This document shows, one piece after another, positions 52,145-60,833 of a stretch of 64,000 bases of DNA. The translations under genes were made by a program, and so were the position numbers. This DNA comes from TMED13 sp042090305 (GTDB lineage: Bacteria > Pseudomonadota > Alphaproteobacteria > Methylaequorales > Methylaequoraceae). Position 1 is the stretch's first letter. Every line of letters starts with the position of its first letter. The notes beneath the pieces are model-generated. The model was not told the DNA's origin. It did not search any database and was given only the letters and a program-made list of their open reading frames with translations. The DNA lies in contig JBELJQ010000001.1 of the NCBI GenBank assembly GCA_042090305.1, forward strand, positions 62,001 through 126,000. Direction: 5' to 3'.

Positions 52145-52905
52145 AATTCATCCTTCATTCTTCTTATTGTTCCAAAATTCTCCTCATTAGAACTAAACTT
52201 CAGTCCTATAGATTCAACAAATTGTTTATCATCGTATTTTAAAAAAGGATTAAATCTTTTCTCGTCAAATAATAATGAAGGAATTGTTGGGATAGATTTT
52301 AATCTTTTTTTCTTAATTTCATTTATTTTTTTAGATAATAACTTGTCATCAGGACTCAAATATGCTGCAAATTTTGAATTAGCCTCAGTATACTCATGAG
52401 CACAATAAATTTTAGTTCTTTCTGGTAGGGACTTTATTTTATTAAGAGAGCTAACCATTTGTCTCGCACTTCCTTCAAAAAGTTTTCCACACCCCAGAGA
52501 GAATAAAGTATCTCCACAAAATAAAACTAAATCTTCTGAAAAGTAAAAACTAATATGACCTTTTGTATGACCAGACACCTCAAGAACTTTAAAAGAAGAT
52601 TCTCCAATATTCATTGTATCACCCTCTGTCATTAAAATATCAATACCAGGAATTCTTGATGCATCATATTTATTACCAATAATTTTGCATCTATACTTTT
52701 CTTTAAGTTCAAGGTTACCTCCCACGTGATCAAAATGATGGTGAGTATTTAAAATAAAATCTAACGATAAGTTTTCTTTTTCAAGAAAGTCAATTACATT
52801 TATAGATATAGCGGGGTCTATACAAGCAGTTTTTTTTGTTGATTCGTCTACAGCTATATATATGTAATTATCATTTAAAACTGGGATTTGTTTGATCGAA
52901 ATCAT
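52141..52905 (-). CDS. gloB: Hydroxyacylglutathione hydrolase (glyoxalase II)
   Basis: Metallo-beta-lactamase-fold enzyme of 254 residues that hydrolyses S-lactoylglutathione during methylglyoxal detoxification. The metal motif is THHHFDHVGG (His55, His57, Asp59, His60). Further ligands are in VSGHTKGHISF and CGDTLFSLGCGKLFEG. The substrate segment CAHEYTEANSKFA and KKRLKSIPTIPSLL with Arg/Lys near the end fit GloB. Confidence 0.95.
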   Translation of the reverse strand: MISIKQIPVLNDNYIYIAVDESTKKTACIDPAISINVIDFLEKENLSLDFILNTHHHFDHVGGNLELKEKYRCKIIGNKYDASRIPGIDILMTEGDTMNIGESSFKVLEVSGHTKGHISFYFSEDLVLFCGDTLFSLGCGKLFEGSARQMVSSLNKIKSLPERTKIYCAHEYTEANSKFAAYLSPDDKLLSKKINEIKKKRLKSIPTIPSLLFDEKRFNPFLKYDDKQFVESIGLKFSSNEENFGTIRRMKDEF

Positions 52906-52926
52906 TTAATTAACATACAATTAAAT

Positions 52927-53523
52927 TTATTTTTTAGAAACACAAAAAATTACTTGATAAGATCTTATATTTGATAGGATTTTTTTAATTTCTTTTCCTT
53001 CCTGATTTAAGCAAATATAACTATTAATTGAAATTTTTTTTTTATAACAATAATTAACGAAGTCTTGGAATGAACAAAGATGAATATTTGGAGTATTATA
53101 CCAATCGTAAGGTAGAACATCATTTTTTGGCATTAACCCTGAAAGAAGTAATTGTTTTCGAACCTTCCAGTAACCAAAATTTGGAAAGGAAATAATTGCC
53201 CTTCTCGCAATCCTAATTAAATTATCAATAACTTTATCAGGATAGATCATAGCCTGAATGGTTTGACTAAGAATTACCGTAGAAAATGACTTATTTGGAT
53301 AATCATTTAAATCATAATTTGCATCACCCTGAATAACTGATAATCCTTTTTTAACACATTTGTTCACTCCGGCTTGACTCAATTCAATTCCTCTACATTC
53401 AACACCTTTATCTTTTGACAAATAATCTAGAAGTTTTCCGTCACCACAACCTACATCAAGTACTTTCTCGTTGTTACTGATAAGCTGAGAAATAATATAT
53501 AAATCTTTCCTTAAATTATTCAT
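52927..53523 (-). CDS. metW: Methionine biosynthesis protein MetW
   Basis: A SAM-methyltransferase-like protein of 198 residues found beside MetX. VLDVGCGDGKLLDYL is motif I; further family blocks are CRGIELSQAGVNKCV, GLSVIQGDANYDL, VILSQTIQAM and SFPNFGYWKVRKQLL. In related bacteria MetW is needed with MetX for homoserine acetylation. It overlaps metX as ATGA. Confidence 0.94.
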   Translation of the reverse strand: MNNLRKDLYIISQLISNNEKVLDVGCGDGKLLDYLSKDKGVECRGIELSQAGVNKCVKKGLSVIQGDANYDLNDYPNKSFSTVILSQTIQAMIYPDKVIDNLIRIARRAIISFPNFGYWKVRKQLLLSGLMPKNDVLPYDWYNTPNIHLCSFQDFVNYCYKKKISINSYICLNQEGKEIKKILSNIRSYQVIFCVSKK

Positions 53524-54641
53524 ATTTTCTGTTGCACTATTTGTCCCTCTATAAAACCTTTCAAGACTTCGTGAAATTCTGGTTCATCCAATAGAAAAGC
53601 ATCATGACCCTTATCACTATTTATTTCTACAAAACTTACTTTTGCATTGGAAGTATTTAGTGATTTAATAATAGTTTTTGTTTCTGAAGTTGGAAAAAGC
53701 CAGTCTGAAGTAAAGGAAAAGAAACAAAAAGAATAATCTGTATTTTTAAAAGCATAAGTAAGACCTTTTCTGTTTGAGGACAAATCAAAATAATCCATAG
53801 CTTTTGTTATATATAAATAACTATTTGCATCAAATCTCTCAACAAATGTACTTCCCTGATGCTTTAAATAACTTTCAATCTGAAAGTCAGTAATAAAATT
53901 AAAAGAAAAGTTTTTACTATTCTGTAAGTTTCTCCCAAACTTCCTTTGCAAAGTTGATTCTGATAAGTATGTAATATGAGCAATCATTCTTGCAACAGCT
54001 AAACCTCTCTTGGGCTTCAATTTATTATTATAATAATTACCTTTTTTCCAATTTGTATCTGCCATAATTGCTTGTCTTCCAATTTCGTGAAATGCAATAT
54101 TTTGGGCAGAGTGTCTATACGACGTGGCTATAGGTATTACTGAATTTATTCTTTTTCCAAACGAAGACGCCCACTCTAAGGTTTGCATTCCACCCATCGA
54201 TCCTCCTATTACAGAAAATAGCTTATCTATTCCTAGTGAATCAACTAACTTTACTTGCAGTTTCACCATATCAGTTACTGTAATTACAGGAAACTTTAGT
54301 CCGTATTTTTTTCTTTCTCCAGGAATAGTTGAAGAAGGCCCAGTACTCCCCATGCAACCTCCTAATACATTACTACAAATTACAAAGAAAAAGTTTGTAT
54401 CTATTACTTTGCCAGGGCCAATGAGAACATCCCACCATCCCCTTTTTTTTGTAAGTGGGTTGATACCGGAGCAAAATTGGTCGCCTGTTAGAGCATGACA
54501 TATTAATATAGCATTTGTTCTGTTTTTATTTAGCCTTCCATAAGTCTCGAACGCAATTTCACACGAATCTATAAATTTTCCAGATTTTAATCTAAATGAC
54601 TCATCATATTTAATTTTTTGTGTTTTAAAATTATACTTCAT
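53520..54641 (-). CDS. metX: Homoserine O-acyltransferase MetX
   Basis: Alpha/beta hydrolase-fold enzyme that acylates homoserine for methionine synthesis. From the ATG at 54641 the product has 373 residues. ETYGRLNKNRTNAILICHAL, GDQFCSG, GPGKVIDT, the nucleophile in VIGGSMGGMQTLEWA and the final DKGHDAFLLD are diagnostic. ATGs at 54677 and 54674 are in frame, but a predicted -10 box (54678-54673) covers them and the extra 12 residues are Lys-rich and not family-like. The acyl donor (acetyl or succinyl) is not decided by these motifs. Confidence 0.93.
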   Translation of the reverse strand: MKYNFKTQKIKYDESFRLKSGKFIDSCEIAFETYGRLNKNRTNAILICHALTGDQFCSGINPLTKKRGWWDVLIGPGKVIDTNFFFVICSNVLGGCMGSTGPSSTIPGERKKYGLKFPVITVTDMVKLQVKLVDSLGIDKLFSVIGGSMGGMQTLEWASSFGKRINSVIPIATSYRHSAQNIAFHEIGRQAIMADTNWKKGNYYNNKLKPKRGLAVARMIAHITYLSESTLQRKFGRNLQNSKNFSFNFITDFQIESYLKHQGSTFVERFDANSYLYITKAMDYFDLSSNRKGLTYAFKNTDYSFCFFSFTSDWLFPTSETKTIIKSLNTSNAKVSFVEINSDKGHDAFLLDEPEFHEVLKGFIEGQIVQQKI

Positions 54642-54672
54642 TGAATTTTTTTTTATAATTGACTTAACTCGC

Positions 54673-54700
54673 ATCATAGCTATGTTGACAAAGTAGTCAA
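54673..54700 (-). promoter_or_regulatory. Predicted promoter of metX-metW-gloB
   Basis: Reading leftward: -35 TTGACT (54700-54695), 16-base spacer, -10 TATGAT (54678-54673). Start of transcription should fall near 54666, downstream of the two upstream ATGs and about 25 bases before the ATG at 54641. The -35 forms one arm of the inverted repeat TTGAC-AAAGTA-GTCAA shared with the hisC promoter. No SAM riboswitch fold is apparent in the short leader. Confidence 0.5.
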
Positions 54701-54712
54701 AATAATTTTATT
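54685..54712 (+). promoter_or_regulatory. Predicted promoter of hisC-tyrA
   Basis: A consensus -35 TTGACA (54685-54690), 16-base spacer and TTTTAT (54707-54712) as -10. The expected start near 54719 is about 5 bases before the hisC ATG. The promoter interleaves with the oppositely directed metX promoter. Confidence 0.5.
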
Positions 54713-54723
54713 TGTTACACACT

Positions 54724-55842
54724 ATGACTAAGTTCAATATAAAAAAACTCGTAAAACCTACAATAAATAAAATTGCGAAGTATATTCCTGGTGAAGCAAA
54801 AGATAATGAAGGTGAAAAATATATAAAATTATCGTCAAATGAATCGCCTTTTAAAATACCAGAGAGAATCTTTTCCTCTTTAAATAAAATTATTCTTAAT
54901 TCTAATGTTTATCCCGATGGAGATTCACAGAAACTAAAGGATTCTATTGCTAGAAGGTTTAAGTTAAAAAAAAAACAAATAATCTGTGGTAATGGGTCAG
55001 ATGATATTTTATCAATAATTTGTCAAGCTTTCTCAAAGGAGGGATCCGAAGTAATTTGTAGTGAATTTGGTTTTATATATTATCCAATCATAGCAAAGGC
55101 AGCAGGTTGTAAGGTGATTACGGCCAAAACTAAAAATTTATCGATTAGTTGCGATAATATTCTTAAAAAAATTACATCAAAAACTAGGATAATATTTATC
55201 GCCAACCCAAACAACCCGACTGGAACTATAATATTAAAGAATGAACTGACCAGATTTTTAAATAATGTCCCAAAAAATATAATTGTAGTTCTTGATGGCG
55301 CTTATTCCGAGTTTATAGATGACAAAACTTACTGTGATGGTACTAAGTTAGTGAGCAAATATAAAAATTTAATTATCACAAGAACTTTCTCTAAGATTTT
55401 CGCACTTGCTGGATTAAGACTAGGTTGGGGATACTCAAATGCGGAAATAATTCAATTACTTGAAAAGATTAGAGGCCCTTTTAATGTCAACAGTATTGCC
55501 CAATATATAGGGTGTAAAATCCTTGAAGAAAAATCCTTTTTAAATAATGCTAGAGAACATAATAAAAAGTGGTTGAAAATCTTACCAATAGAAATCAAAA
55601 AGATTGGTCTAGATACAACTAAATCTTTCACAAATTTTATTTTAATCAAAGTAGATCCAAAAAAGTATTCCAAAAAGAATATTCTTTTATATTTAAAAAA
55701 TAACAACATATTAGTAAGAGATTTAGATAGTTATAACCTAAAAAATTATTTTAGAGTTTCTATAGGAAATGACTACGAAATGAAAAAGTTTCTAAGGATT
55801 CTAAAATTATCTGTAAATAAAAACAATGAAAAAAAAGTTTGA
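54724..55842 (+). CDS. hisC: Histidinol-phosphate aminotransferase
   Basis: PLP-dependent class I/II aminotransferase of 372 residues. IKLSSNESPF, NVYPDGDSQKLKDSIARRF, CGNGSDDILSII, FIANPNNPTGT, VVLDGAYSEF and the PLP lysine in ITRTFSKIFALAGLRLGWGY are all HisC-type. Position before tyrA suggests use in aromatic amino-acid synthesis as well as histidine, as for other alphaproteobacterial HisC2 enzymes. ATG at 54724 is chosen; a TTG at 54712 precedes it in frame. Confidence 0.92.
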   Translation: MTKFNIKKLVKPTINKIAKYIPGEAKDNEGEKYIKLSSNESPFKIPERIFSSLNKIILNSNVYPDGDSQKLKDSIARRFKLKKKQIICGNGSDDILSIICQAFSKEGSEVICSEFGFIYYPIIAKAAGCKVITAKTKNLSISCDNILKKITSKTRIIFIANPNNPTGTIILKNELTRFLNNVPKNIIVVLDGAYSEFIDDKTYCDGTKLVSKYKNLIITRTFSKIFALAGLRLGWGYSNAEIIQLLEKIRGPFNVNSIAQYIGCKILEEKSFLNNAREHNKKWLKILPIEIKKIGLDTTKSFTNFILIKVDPKKYSKKNILLYLKNNNILVRDLDSYNLKNYFRVSIGNDYEMKKFLRILKLSVNKNNEKKV

Positions 55843-56710
55843 AGAAATTACTATAATTGGTCCTGGGCTAATTGGTGGATCAATTGGACTAAATTTTAAA
55901 CAAAAAAAACTTGCCGAAAGAATAATTGGTATTGATACCTCCAAGCACAACCTTATTGATGCTTTAGAAAGGGGAGTTATTGATGATTATAAACTAAAAA
56001 TTGATGATACCATCTCAAAGAGTGAAATTATTTTTATTTGTACACCAGTAAGTTCAATAAATAATATTTTAGATAAAATTGTACCATTTATTAGTAAGAA
56101 AAATATTGTTACTGATACTGGTTCGGTAAAAAATATTTTTAAAAAAGCAACTATCAAAAGAATTAATGAAGTTTCAAACTTTTTGCCAGGGCACCCTGTT
56201 GCTGGAACCGAACACTCAGGTGCTAAAAATTCCTTGATAAATCTATTTGATGGTAAGTGGTGTATTCTTACTCCACTCAATCAAAATAAATCGGCTAGGA
56301 AAATTATCTCTGATATTTGGAAATCCTTGGGAATGAAGATAGCCATAATGACAACCGATGAACATGATAAAATAATGTCAATAACATCCCACCTTCCGCA
56401 TCTAATTGCTTTTACAATAGTCAATACAGCTTTTGAATTAGATATTAAAAAAAAAAAAGAGTTAATAAACTTTTCAGCCGGAGGTTTTCGTGACTTTACA
56501 AGAATTGGCTCCTCCGATTCCAACATGTGGTCAGATATATTTATGGAAAATAAAAAATATATCATAAGTACGCTTGATAATTTTATTCATGATCTTCAAA
56601 AATTTAGAGAGTTAATAAAGAATAATGAGAAAGAAGAAATATTTGAAATATTAAAGAGAACAAAGATTATTAGAAAAAGTATAATTAAGGCTGATGACTT
56701 AAAGAAGTGA
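55826..56710 (+). CDS. tyrA: Prephenate/arogenate dehydrogenase
   Basis: NAD(P)-dependent dehydrogenase of tyrosine synthesis, 294 residues. ITIIGPGLIGGSIGLNF is the dinucleotide fold, then CTPVSSINNIL, VTDTGSVK, the active-site FLPGHPVAGTEHSGAKNS with its His, and DEHDKIMSITSHLPHLIAF. No ACT or chorismate mutase domain is attached. It overlaps hisC by 17 bases and runs 12 bases into the end of plsC on the other strand. Confidence 0.94.
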   Translation: MKKKFEEITIIGPGLIGGSIGLNFKQKKLAERIIGIDTSKHNLIDALERGVIDDYKLKIDDTISKSEIIFICTPVSSINNILDKIVPFISKKNIVTDTGSVKNIFKKATIKRINEVSNFLPGHPVAGTEHSGAKNSLINLFDGKWCILTPLNQNKSARKIISDIWKSLGMKIAIMTTDEHDKIMSITSHLPHLIAFTIVNTAFELDIKKKKELINFSAGGFRDFTRIGSSDSNMWSDIFMENKKYIISTLDNFIHDLQKFRELIKNNEKEEIFEILKRTKIIRKSIIKADDLKK

Positions 56711-57397
56711 TTGCTCAAATTTTTTTTCAATTATATCTAGCATTTTGTCTTTATTTTTATTGTTTTTTATAACTGGGTGAATCACAACCTTGATTTTGCC
56801 TTTTACTTTTGAGAATTTTTTATTCAACCAAAATGTTCCAGAATTATGTACAATCGGCAATATAGGAACTCCTGTCATTTTGTGAATCGCAAAAAAACCG
56901 GAATTTATTTTAACTTTATCATTTGGATTAATTCGCGTTCCTTGCGGAAAAATAATGAATTTTGATTTTCCTTGTTTAATTAAGCTTGTAACAGATTTTG
57001 TGATTTTACGTATTGAGTTTATACCCTCATCTCTTTTTATAAAAATAAATCCAAGTCTCTTAAAGTATCCAGAAAAGATTGGAATATTTTTTAATTCGTC
57101 TTTTAATACAAATACGGAACCTCTGAATAAGGCAGTAAAAAAAAAGGTTTCCCATGCAGATTGATGGTTACTTGTAATTAGAAAATTTCCTTTATCAGGT
57201 ATATTTTCTTTACCTATAATTTCATAATCAATTTGAAGAATCTTTTTACAAATATATACAACAGATCTACTCCAGAAATTTGACAATGAAATTATAAAAT
57301 TATCACTAAAAAATCTTACCTGAGAGAAAAAAATAAAGAAACAAGAAGTCCAAAAGTAAAAAACTATATAAAAGAATAATGATCGCAGAAAACTCAT
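56699..57397 (-). CDS. plsC: 1-acyl-sn-glycerol-3-phosphate acyltransferase
   Basis: Membrane acyltransferase of 232 residues making phosphatidic acid. An N-terminal membrane segment (1-28) is followed by motif I SNHQSAWETFF (His78, Glu83): HX4E instead of HX4D, a variant known in alphaproteobacterial PlsC. FIKRDEGINSIRK is motif II, IIFPQGTRINP motif III and GVPILPIVHNSG motif IV. It overlaps the YdcF-like gene as ATGA. Confidence 0.9.
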   Translation of the reverse strand: MSFLRSLFFYIVFYFWTSCFFIFFSQVRFFSDNFIISLSNFWSRSVVYICKKILQIDYEIIGKENIPDKGNFLITSNHQSAWETFFFTALFRGSVFVLKDELKNIPIFSGYFKRLGFIFIKRDEGINSIRKITKSVTSLIKQGKSKFIIFPQGTRINPNDKVKINSGFFAIHKMTGVPILPIVHNSGTFWLNKKFSKVKGKIKVVIHPVIKNNKNKDKMLDIIEKKFEQSLL

Positions 57398-57987
57398 AAT
57401 AGTACAAGTGTGTAAAATACTTTGAAGAATTCTGAAAAGATTAGTTTTATGTGAAAAAATATTTCCTTATTCACTTTAAGGCTATTTTCAGAAACAACTA
57501 TAATTATATTCTCATTTGGGAAAAATTTTTTAAAAATTAAAAAACTTCTAGGCAAATGATAATATGAGGTTACCAAGAGAATTGAATTGAATGAATCTCC
57601 CTTTTTTTTTATCCATAACTTCACTTGCTCGGCGTTTTCTATTGTATTTCTTGCTTTATCCTCAAAAAATATACAGCACTTATTTAGTTCTGGATATTCC
57701 GTGATATTATATTTATTCTTAATATTTCTTTCTTCAAAAACCCCGGATATCAGAAGAAATCTCCCTTTATTATCCTTGAGAAGCTGAAGACCCTTATCAA
57801 TGCGACCTTTTCCTCCAGTTAGTACTACTATTAAAGAACTGTTGTCAGTGTGGTTTTTGATGCTGTAATTATTATTTTTAGAAAAGACCATTGATAGTAG
57901 TATCAACCATAAAAGGAATATACTAAGAAATATGGTTACAAGGTAAGTAATAAGTTTGTTAAATTTTATCAAAGAATCTTTTCTCAA
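57394..57987 (-). CDS. YdcF-like DUF218 membrane protein
   Basis: 197 residues: one N-terminal membrane span (about 8-32) and a DUF218 domain with LIVVLTGGKGRIDKGLQLL, FLLISGVF, DKARNTIENAEQVKLWI and LLVTSYYHLPRSFLIF. The family (YdcF/ElyC/SanA) acts in envelope or lipid-carrier metabolism, with no settled reaction. In Alphaproteobacteria it is regularly found between ftsX and plsC, as here. It overlaps ftsX by 29 bases. Confidence 0.85.
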   Translation of the reverse strand: MRKDSLIKFNKLITYLVTIFLSIFLLWLILLSMVFSKNNNYSIKNHTDNSSLIVVLTGGKGRIDKGLQLLKDNKGRFLLISGVFEERNIKNKYNITEYPELNKCCIFFEDKARNTIENAEQVKLWIKKKGDSFNSILLVTSYYHLPRSFLIFKKFFPNENIIIVVSENSLKVNKEIFFHIKLIFSEFFKVFYTLVLL

Positions 57988-58858
57988 AAAAATAAAATAA
58001 ATATAACATTAAAAATATTAACAATATTAGTAACAATATGAAAATGAAAATAACTAGAAGAATTAATGTCTTCATCGTCTGTTCTAAATAAATACTTTCA
58101 TTCATGAAATAAAAGTTTGCACCAAACATTTTTATAAGAAATGAAGTTATAAATGATACAAAAATTACACTTAAAATGGTACCTGGAATAACTTTTTTCA
58201 AAATACTTAGTGATATATTTTTGGATAATTCAAAACTATCCTCTCCCATTATCTGTATCATTTCTAAAAACTTATAATTACCAAGGAGAGCGGCTTTTGT
58301 AATATTCAATACAAGAAAAGAAAAAAGAATACTCATAATTAGAAACATAAAAAATATTATTAATTTTATTCTTTTGAACATGGAGGTCACTTCAAATAAT
58401 TGGTCCTTATGTGAGTATTTCTCTATCATTCTATTTTCTGATAATTCTAAAATTGATGAATAAACTTTATCAACTAAGTTCTCATCGGAAGTTTCAATTA
58501 AAAAAACGAATGGCATTGATAAACCAAAAGTATCATCGATATTCTTTATGCCTAAGCTTTCCTCAATAAGCGAATCTGTTACAATATTGTAAACTAAGTA
58601 ATTACTCTGATTTTCAAGATATTGTTCTATTTTAGTAATAATTTGGTCTGGAATTACTTTTTCATTTGCATTATTCGATAGGATAAAAGTAGTTTTTTGA
58701 GATTCATTTTTTATCCATTCATTTGAAAATTTATAAAAATTAAAATAAACAGCTACGTTTATTATTATCAAGCTTATAATAATAAATGAAATACCATGAA
58801 AGTACTTATTATCATTATCTAATATTGTTCTTTTAATAAGGTTTTGAAATTTAATCAT
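57959..58858 (-). CDS. ftsX: Cell division protein FtsX
   Basis: Inner-membrane subunit of the FtsEX complex, 299 residues. One span near 25-42, a periplasmic domain (about 43-158), then three spans (about 163-185, 220-245, 268-292). The segment ITKAALLGNYKFLEMIQIMG is the conserved cytoplasmic loop of the family. FtsX passes signals from FtsE to EnvC in the periplasm. It overlaps ftsE as ATGA. Confidence 0.88.
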   Translation of the reverse strand: MIKFQNLIKRTILDNDNKYFHGISFIIISLIIINVAVYFNFYKFSNEWIKNESQKTTFILSNNANEKVIPDQIITKIEQYLENQSNYLVYNIVTDSLIEESLGIKNIDDTFGLSMPFVFLIETSDENLVDKVYSSILELSENRMIEKYSHKDQLFEVTSMFKRIKLIIFFMFLIMSILFSFLVLNITKAALLGNYKFLEMIQIMGEDSFELSKNISLSILKKVIPGTILSVIFVSFITSFLIKMFGANFYFMNESIYLEQTMKTLILLVIFIFILLLILLIFLMLYLFYFFEKRFFDKI

Positions 58859-59496
58859 TTATCTAAACTTATAATTCTGCACTGTTCGTCATATTCAGAT
58901 AATTCACTAGTTGTCATAATTATTGTTGATCCAAGTTGATTGAGGGATTTAAAAAGAAAAAAAATTTTTTTTCTTGATTCTACATCTAGAAAACTTTCTG
59001 GTTGATCAGCAATAATAACTGAGGGGTTATTAATTAATGCTCTGGCAATTACAACTTTCTGCTTTTGACTATCTGATAAGTTTTTAATCTTTTCATATTT
59101 AATATTTTCAAGTGATAACCAATTAAATATTTCATTCATTCTGGAGTCGATATTTTGAGTTTTCTTTTGAATCTGACAAGCAATCTCAATATTTTGAAAT
59201 ACATTTAGGAATGGTATTAAAAAATCATTTTGTAGAATAACCCCTAATCTTTTACGGAATTTTTGAACATCTTTTTTGCTACTTCCATTTAATCTTTTTC
59301 CTGTAAAGAACACACTTCCTTTTTCAGGAAGAAATTTAAGATAAAGCAATTTGAGAAGTATTGATTTGCCCGAAGCATTATTCCCCTTAATAATAATAAA
59401 ATCACCCCTATTAACTTTCAAATTTATATCAAGTGATACTCTATTCTCGATTGAAATCGAAATATTTTCTAAGTTAAAAATCTCTTCTTTATGCAT
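58855..59496 (-). CDS. ftsE: FtsE-like ABC ATPase with altered catalytic residues
   Basis: 213 residues with ABC ATPase order: Walker A GNNASGKS (38-45), Q-loop Gln89 (ILQND), signature LSDSQ (140-144), Walker B IIADQ (161-165) and D-loop FLD (169-171). Several key residues deviate: the catalytic Glu after the Walker B Asp is Gln165, the H-loop His is Ser197 (MTTSELS), the signature LSGGQ is LSDSQ and the fourth P-loop residue Gly is Ala. Position before ftsX and size support FtsE. It may bind ATP but hydrolyse it slowly or not at all. Confidence 0.85.
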   Translation of the reverse strand: MHKEEIFNLENISISIENRVSLDINLKVNRGDFIIIKGNNASGKSILLKLLYLKFLPEKGSVFFTGKRLNGSSKKDVQKFRKRLGVILQNDFLIPFLNVFQNIEIACQIQKKTQNIDSRMNEIFNWLSLENIKYEKIKNLSDSQKQKVVIARALINNPSVIIADQPESFLDVESRKKIFFLFKSLNQLGSTIIMTTSELSEYDEQCRIISLDK

Positions 59497-60711
59497 TTAG
59501 ATCTCAAAAACCTTATTCTTTTTTACAAATATTTCTTTTGCAAGACCTCTTAGATTATAATCCGATGACATGCAAGAACCATAGGCTCCAGTTGAACAAA
59601 TTACTACACTATCCTCTTTTTTTAACTCTTGAAGTAATATATTTTTTGAGAAAATATCAGATGTCTCACAAATTGGCCCTACGAGATCATATTTAAATTT
59701 TTTAATATTTTTTTTTATTACGGGAATAATTTCATGATTAGCATTATACATTGCAGGTCTTATTAAATTATTCATACCCGCATCAATTATCAAAAATAAT
59801 TTTTGCTCTCCTTTTTTTACTCTGATAATTGTAGATAAAAGCAAACCTGATGAACCAACAATAAATCTTCCTGGCTCTATTATTATTTCAAGTTTCATAT
59901 CCATAAAAAGATCTTCGATAAGTTTACAGTAGTCTTTAATTCTTATTATCTTATCCTTCTGTTTATATCTAATACCTATTCCACCTCCCAAATCTAAAAC
60001 ATTAATTTTAAACCCAAGGGTTCTTAGTTCTTCAACTTGTTTTTTAATTTTTTTAAATGCCTTCTTAAAAGGCGTAAGATTTTGTATTTGCGATCCAATG
60101 TGGATTGATAATCCAATTATATTGACAAATTTATGGTTAGAATATTTTTTGAATACATCTTTTATTCTTTGGTTTGGTATGCCAAATTTATCTTCCGATT
60201 TTCCTGTTGATATTTTATAATGTGTTTTAGCATCGATATTGGGGTTCACTCTTAAACATATACTTACACTTTTTTTCAAATTTTTTGCAATGAGAGCTAT
60301 TTCATTCAATTCTTCTTCACTTTCAACGTTTAATTGTTTGATATTTTTACTTAATGCATACCTAATTTCGTAATCAGTTTTACCGACTCCTGAAAAGACG
60401 ATCTTATTTGGTCTAATACCGTTTGCTATAGATTTTTTTAATTCTCCTGCAGAAACTACATCTGTACCAGCTCCTTGTTTTGCTAATATATCAATAATTT
60501 TTTTGTTATGGTTAGCTTTTACTGCGTAACATATTAATGGTTGAATATTTTTAAATGAATCTTTAATTAATTTATAGTTATCCTCGATTTCAGAAATTGA
60601 ATAGACATAAAGCGGTGTAGAAAAATTTTTTTTAACATTAGCTAGCGATACTCCCTCAAGAGTAAGCATACTATTTTTATATGATAGATACTTATTTACC
60701 TTTTCAATCAT
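59497..60711 (-). CDS. lysA: Diaminopimelate decarboxylase
   Basis: PLP enzyme converting meso-diaminopimelate to lysine, 404 residues from the ATG at 60711 (an earlier in-frame ATG at 60741 lies inside lptM). TPLYVYSISEIEDNY and CYAVKANHN with the PLP lysine, DVVSAGELKKSI, FSGVGKTDYEI, LSIHIGSQIQ, LDLGGGIGIRY, IEPGRFIVG and the substrate Cys/Glu segment GPICETSDIF are present. It overlaps lptM by 8 bases and ends directly before the ftsE ATG. Confidence 0.95.
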   Translation of the reverse strand: MIEKVNKYLSYKNSMLTLEGVSLANVKKNFSTPLYVYSISEIEDNYKLIKDSFKNIQPLICYAVKANHNKKIIDILAKQGAGTDVVSAGELKKSIANGIRPNKIVFSGVGKTDYEIRYALSKNIKQLNVESEEELNEIALIAKNLKKSVSICLRVNPNIDAKTHYKISTGKSEDKFGIPNQRIKDVFKKYSNHKFVNIIGLSIHIGSQIQNLTPFKKAFKKIKKQVEELRTLGFKINVLDLGGGIGIRYKQKDKIIRIKDYCKLIEDLFMDMKLEIIIEPGRFIVGSSGLLLSTIIRVKKGEQKLFLIIDAGMNNLIRPAMYNANHEIIPVIKKNIKKFKYDLVGPICETSDIFSKNILLQELKKEDSVVICSTGAYGSCMSSDYNLRGLAKEIFVKKNKVFEI

Positions 60712-60832
60712 AATTCTTTGGATAAGATTTTGGATAATCACTGTTAGGATATTTCTCTAAACTTGCTTTTTTTCCGCAAGTAGAAAAAAAGAAACATATT
60801 ATTAATAAATAAAGAGTATTTTTACGTGACAT
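60704..60832 (-). CDS. lptM: Small LPS-assembly-type lipoprotein LptM
   Basis: A 42-residue lipoprotein read leftward from the ATG at 60832. It has Arg and Lys at the start, a hydrophobic run LYLLIICFFF, and the lipidated Cys19 in STCGKKASLEKYP. CGKKASLE matches the CG(Q/K)KGPL(E/Y) start of LptM/YifL, which assists LptD maturation in E. coli. It fills the only gap between argH (1 base away) and lysA (8-base overlap), the place where such a lipoprotein lies in many Alphaproteobacteria. Short, but with strong context and motif. Confidence 0.8.
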   Translation of the reverse strand: MSRKNTLYLLIICFFFSTCGKKASLEKYPNSDYPKSYPKNYD

Positions 60833-60833
60833 T

